Below, piece after piece: positions 14,411 to 16,913 of a stretch of DNA of 16,913 bases; position 1 is the stretch's first letter, and the number at the start of each line of letters is the position of its first letter. The DNA is from URNF01 sp045531495 (GTDB lineage: Bacteria; Bacillota; Clostridia; Oscillospirales; Acutalibacteraceae): contig JAZSED010000042.1 of NCBI GenBank assembly GCA_045531495.1, positions 1-16,913 of the forward strand, in the 5' to 3' direction. The notes below the pieces were generated by a model that searched no databases, was not told where the DNA came from, and was given only the letters and a program-made list of their open reading frames with translations. The position numbers and the translations under genes were made by a program.

Positions 14411-15280
14411 ATGAGAACAGCAGAAAATTGGAAAGATTATGAATTGCTGGACACCTCTGACGGTGAACGGCTGGAGCGGTGGGGCGATATCATTTTGATT
14501 CGCCCCGATCCGCAGATTATATGGAAAAGTCCGAAAAAGGATCCGCGTTGGAAAACCGCGCACGCACGGTATATCCGTTCGGGTACGGGCGGCGGTCATT
14601 GGGAAACCTATAAAGATATTCCCGCGAGCTGGCAGATTTCTTACGGGGAACTTACATTCAGCTTAAAGCCGATGGGCTTTAAGCATACGGGCTTATTCCC
14701 CGAGCAAGCGGTGAATTGGGACAAAATGGCCGATTTGATACAAAAAGCGGACCGTCCTATAAAGGTACTCAATCTGTTTGGGTATACGGGCGGCGCCACG
14801 CTTGCTTGTGTTGCCGCGGGAGCACACGTGACCCACGTGGACGCCTCAAAAGGTATGGTAACGTGGGGGCGTGAAAATGCGGTAAATTCCGGACTCGGTG
14901 ATCGCCCGATGCGGTGGCTGGTGGATGACTGCGGCAAGTTTGTACAGCGCGAGCTGCGCCGCGGCAATACATACGACGCCATTTTAATGGACCCGCCGTC
15001 CTATGGCAGAGGTCCCGGTGGTGAAGTGTGGAAATTGGAAGAACAGATATACGGTCTGGTGGCGGAATGTGTAAAACTTCTGTCGGACGACCCGTTGTTT
15101 TTCTTTGTTAATTCGTATACGACAGGGTTGTCCCCGTCGGTTATGCAATATATCCTGGCATCTTTGATGCAAAAACGGTACGGTGGTATAACGTCGGCAG
15201 ATGAAATCGGTCTGCCCGTAACCGCGAGCGGTTTGGTGCTGCCGTGCGGTGCTACTGCCATGTGGCAGAGCGATAGGTAA
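14411..15280 (+). CDS. Class I SAM-dependent methyltransferase (RlmI/RlmK-like, COG1092 type)
   Basis: Predicted RNA or protein methyltransferase, 289 aa. After an N-terminal beta-rich region (1-95) rich in Trp/Gly (RWGDIILIRPDPQIIWKSP) comes a Rossmann domain with SAM motif I NLFGYTGGATLA (121-132), the acidic loop HVDASKGMVTW (142-152) and the catalytic DPPSYGRGP (194-202). These resemble 23S rRNA cytosine/guanine methyltransferases of the RlmI/RlmK group, but the PUA domain of RlmI is not visible, so the target is uncertain. ATG 14411 follows the glmM stop by 3 nt. The only candidate ribosome binding site is GGCGG at the end of glmM, so translational coupling to glmM is likely. Confidence 0.85.
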   Translation: MRTAENWKDYELLDTSDGERLERWGDIILIRPDPQIIWKSPKKDPRWKTAHARYIRSGTGGGHWETYKDIPASWQISYGELTFSLKPMGFKHTGLFPEQAVNWDKMADLIQKADRPIKVLNLFGYTGGATLACVAAGAHVTHVDASKGMVTWGRENAVNSGLGDRPMRWLVDDCGKFVQRELRRGNTYDAILMDPPSYGRGPGGEVWKLEEQIYGLVAECVKLLSDDPLFFFVNSYTTGLSPSVMQYILASLMQKRYGGITSADEIGLPVTASGLVLPCGATAMWQSDR

Positions 15281-15295
15281 TTTCGGGAGGAAACT

Positions 15296-16150
15296 ATGGA
15301 GATCATCGGCGCAAAAAATGTGTCCTTTCAATACGAATATGCGGACGAAGCCCCTCTTGCGGTACTGAAAGGCATTGACCTTTCGATAGAGAAGGGTAGT
15401 TTTGTTGCGCTTCTTGGCTCCAACGGCTCGGGAAAATCCACGTTGGCAAAACACTTTAATGCAATTTTACTGCCTACGGGCGGCAAAATCTTGGTGGATG
15501 GTATGGATACGGTGGATGAAGACCGTCTTTACGATATCCGCCGCCGTGTGGGTATGGTGTTACAGAATCCCGATAACCAGCTCGTATCCTCTATTGTAGA
15601 GGAAGACGTGGCATTCGGTCCTGAAAATCTCGGTGTACCCCCCGCAGAAATACGGGAAAGGGTAGAGGATGCCTTGCGCGCGGTGGGTATGTACGAATAC
15701 CGTGACAGCGCACCGCATAAACTGTCCGGCGGTCAAAAACAACGGGTGGCGATTGCAGGTGTACTTGCGATGCAACCCGATGTGTTGGTGTTGGATGAGC
15801 CGACCGCTATGCTGGACCCGCAAGGCAGAAAAGAGGTACTTGACACGGTGCATACCCTTAATAAAGAGCGCGGTATGACCGTTGTGTTGATTACACACTA
15901 TATGGAAGAAGCGGTGCAGGCAGACCGTGTGGTTGTGGTGGACAAGGGTGTTGTGCGTATAGACGGCACCCCCAAGGAGGTATTCCCGCAGATAGAAGCG
16001 CTGCGCGGTCTTCAATTGGATGCGCCGCAACCGACCGAATTGACCTTTTTGTTGCGTGAAGCAGGAATAGACCTGCCGCAGGATATTTTGACGGTAGAGC
16101 AATGTGCTGATGCTGTTTTAGCGCTTGCCCGAAAGGCAGGTGTGCGGTAA
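15296..16150 (+). CDS. ecfA1: ECF transporter ATP-binding protein EcfA1
   Basis: One of two ATPase subunits of the energy-coupling factor transporter, which imports vitamins and metal ions with exchangeable S components. The 284-residue protein has Walker A GSNGSGKST (41-49), Q-loop LQNPDNQL (89-96, the NPDNQ form typical of EcfA1), signature LSGGQKQR (143-150), Walker B VLVLDEPT (163-170) and H-loop His201 (LITHYMEEA). The C-terminal extension after about residue 225 matches EcfA length. GGGAGGAAACT precedes ATG 15296. Its last base pairs overlap the ecfA2 start as TAATG (16148-16152). Substrate specificity cannot be deduced because no S component is in the window. Confidence 0.95.
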   Translation: MEIIGAKNVSFQYEYADEAPLAVLKGIDLSIEKGSFVALLGSNGSGKSTLAKHFNAILLPTGGKILVDGMDTVDEDRLYDIRRRVGMVLQNPDNQLVSSIVEEDVAFGPENLGVPPAEIRERVEDALRAVGMYEYRDSAPHKLSGGQKQRVAIAGVLAMQPDVLVLDEPTAMLDPQGRKEVLDTVHTLNKERGMTVVLITHYMEEAVQADRVVVVDKGVVRIDGTPKEVFPQIEALRGLQLDAPQPTELTFLLREAGIDLPQDILTVEQCADAVLALARKAGVR

Positions 16151-16913
16151 TGGCTGTTTTGGAAACGAAAAATCTAAGCTTTGTGTACGCAGACGGTATG
16201 CCGTTTGCGCGTGCGGCACTCAAGGATGTGTCCGTTCGCTTTGAAGAAGGGGAACTTACCGCTATTATCGGGCATACGGGGTCGGGTAAATCTACCCTCG
16301 TACAGCATCTTAACGGCCTTTTGAAACCCGCTTCGGGTCAAGTGCTGTTGGACGGCAGGGATATTTGGGAGAACCCGAAGGAAATTCGAAAAATACGGTT
16401 TCGTGTGGGTATGGTGTTCCAATATCCCGAGCATCAATTGTTCGCAGAAACGGTAGAAAAGGATATTGCGTTCGGTCCCCGTAATATGGGGCTTTCCGAA
16501 GCGGAAATTGCCGAACGTGTGAGAGAAGCGGCGTATTTGGTGGGCCTTACTCCTGCATTATTGGAAAAATCGCCGTTTGACCTTTCGGGCGGCGAAAAAC
16601 GTCGTGCCGCTATTGCTGGCGTGCTGGCGATGCGCCCCGAAATTTTGGTGTTGGATGAACCGACGGCAGGTCTTGACCCGCAAGGCCGAGAGCAACTGCT
16701 GGATGTTATTGATAATTACCGCCGTACCCATAATACGACGGTGCTGTTTGTGTCGCACAGTATGGAAGATGTGGCACGTATTGCCGATAAAGTGTTGGTG
16801 ATGCAAGCCGGCGAGGTGGCAATGTATGATACGGTGGATGCCGTATTTTCCCGCGCTGAGGAATTGGAAAAAATCGGTCTTTCGGTGCCTGCCGTTACCC
16901 GCATTTTGCATTT
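16150..16913 (+). CDS. ecfA2: ECF transporter ATP-binding protein EcfA2, 3' truncated
   Basis: Second ATPase subunit, expected to pair with EcfA1 and dock on the membrane protein EcfT. The frame is open from ATG 16150 to the window end, giving 254 complete residues; only the last few tens of residues should be missing. Motifs are Walker A GHTGSGKST (41-49), Q-loop FQYPEHQLF (90-98, the YPEHQLF form typical of EcfA2), signature LSGGEKRR (145-152), Walker B ILVLDEPTAGLD (165-176) and H-loop His203 (VSHSMEDVA). The start overlaps the ecfA1 stop, implying coupled translation and equal production of the two subunits. ecfT is the expected next gene. Confidence 0.95.
   Translation, partial: MAVLETKNLSFVYADGMPFARAALKDVSVRFEEGELTAIIGHTGSGKSTLVQHLNGLLKPASGQVLLDGRDIWENPKEIRKIRFRVGMVFQYPEHQLFAETVEKDIAFGPRNMGLSEAEIAERVREAAYLVGLTPALLEKSPFDLSGGEKRRAAIAGVLAMRPEILVLDEPTAGLDPQGREQLLDVIDNYRRTHNTTVLFVSHSMEDVARIADKVLVMQAGEVAMYDTVDAVFSRAEELEKIGLSVPAVTRILH

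Noticed and set aside
14347..14411. Terminator or promoter between glmM and the methyltransferase
   Set aside because: Only 3 nt separate the genes and no hairpin with a T-run or paired -35/-10 boxes was found.

Overview
The window looks like a chromosomal core segment from a low-to-middle GC Firmicute of the Clostridia, probably in the Oscillospirales/Ruminococcaceae neighbourhood. The placement is inferred from strong AGGAGG-type ribosome binding sites, near-consensus sigma-A promoters, GTG and TTG starts, class B sortases, Thr-rich low-complexity tails on exported proteins, an ECF transporter ATPase pair and a ThiI without a rhodanese domain. No rRNA, tRNA, CRISPR array, insertion sequence or phage gene was seen, and coding density is very high.

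Layout. (1) Bases 1-3591, plus strand: the 3' part of uppP with a terminator, a Thr-rich lipoprotein with a predicted alpha-toroid domain, a second hairpin that overlaps the next gene's ribosome binding site, and two integral membrane proteins of unknown role. (2) 3602-5067: an XRE-type regulator (minus) and a histidine phosphatase (plus), divergent from a 117-bp region holding a near-consensus promoter and a palindrome. Both are closed by bidirectional hairpin terminators. (3) 5066-10742, minus strand: a four-gene operon from a clear promoter: cysteine desulfurase (TTG start), an apparently intact class B sortase, ThiI, and a CinA C-terminal domain fused through one membrane helix to a sortase-B fold. 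In that last protein the catalytic His, Cys and Arg are all replaced. (4) 10787-16913, plus strand: ruvC-ruvA-ruvB-glmM-methyltransferase-ecfA1-ecfA2, running off the window end, with short gaps or overlaps and no internal terminator.

How the genes work together. Cysteine desulfurase and ThiI form the usual persulfide-donor/acceptor pair for tRNA 4-thiouridine (and possibly thiazole) synthesis. RuvABC process Holliday junctions. GlmM and UppP both feed cell-wall synthesis (GlcN-1-P and recycling of the lipid carrier). EcfA1/A2 are the motor of a vitamin-uptake ECF transporter whose EcfT presumably lies just beyond the window.

The most unusual content is the sulfur-transfer/tRNA-thiolation operon carrying two sortase-like proteins. 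One is catalytically complete. The other looks catalytically dead but is fused to a cytoplasmic NMN-deamidase-like domain, which suggests a transmembrane sensor, scaffold or regulatory partner rather than a transpeptidase.
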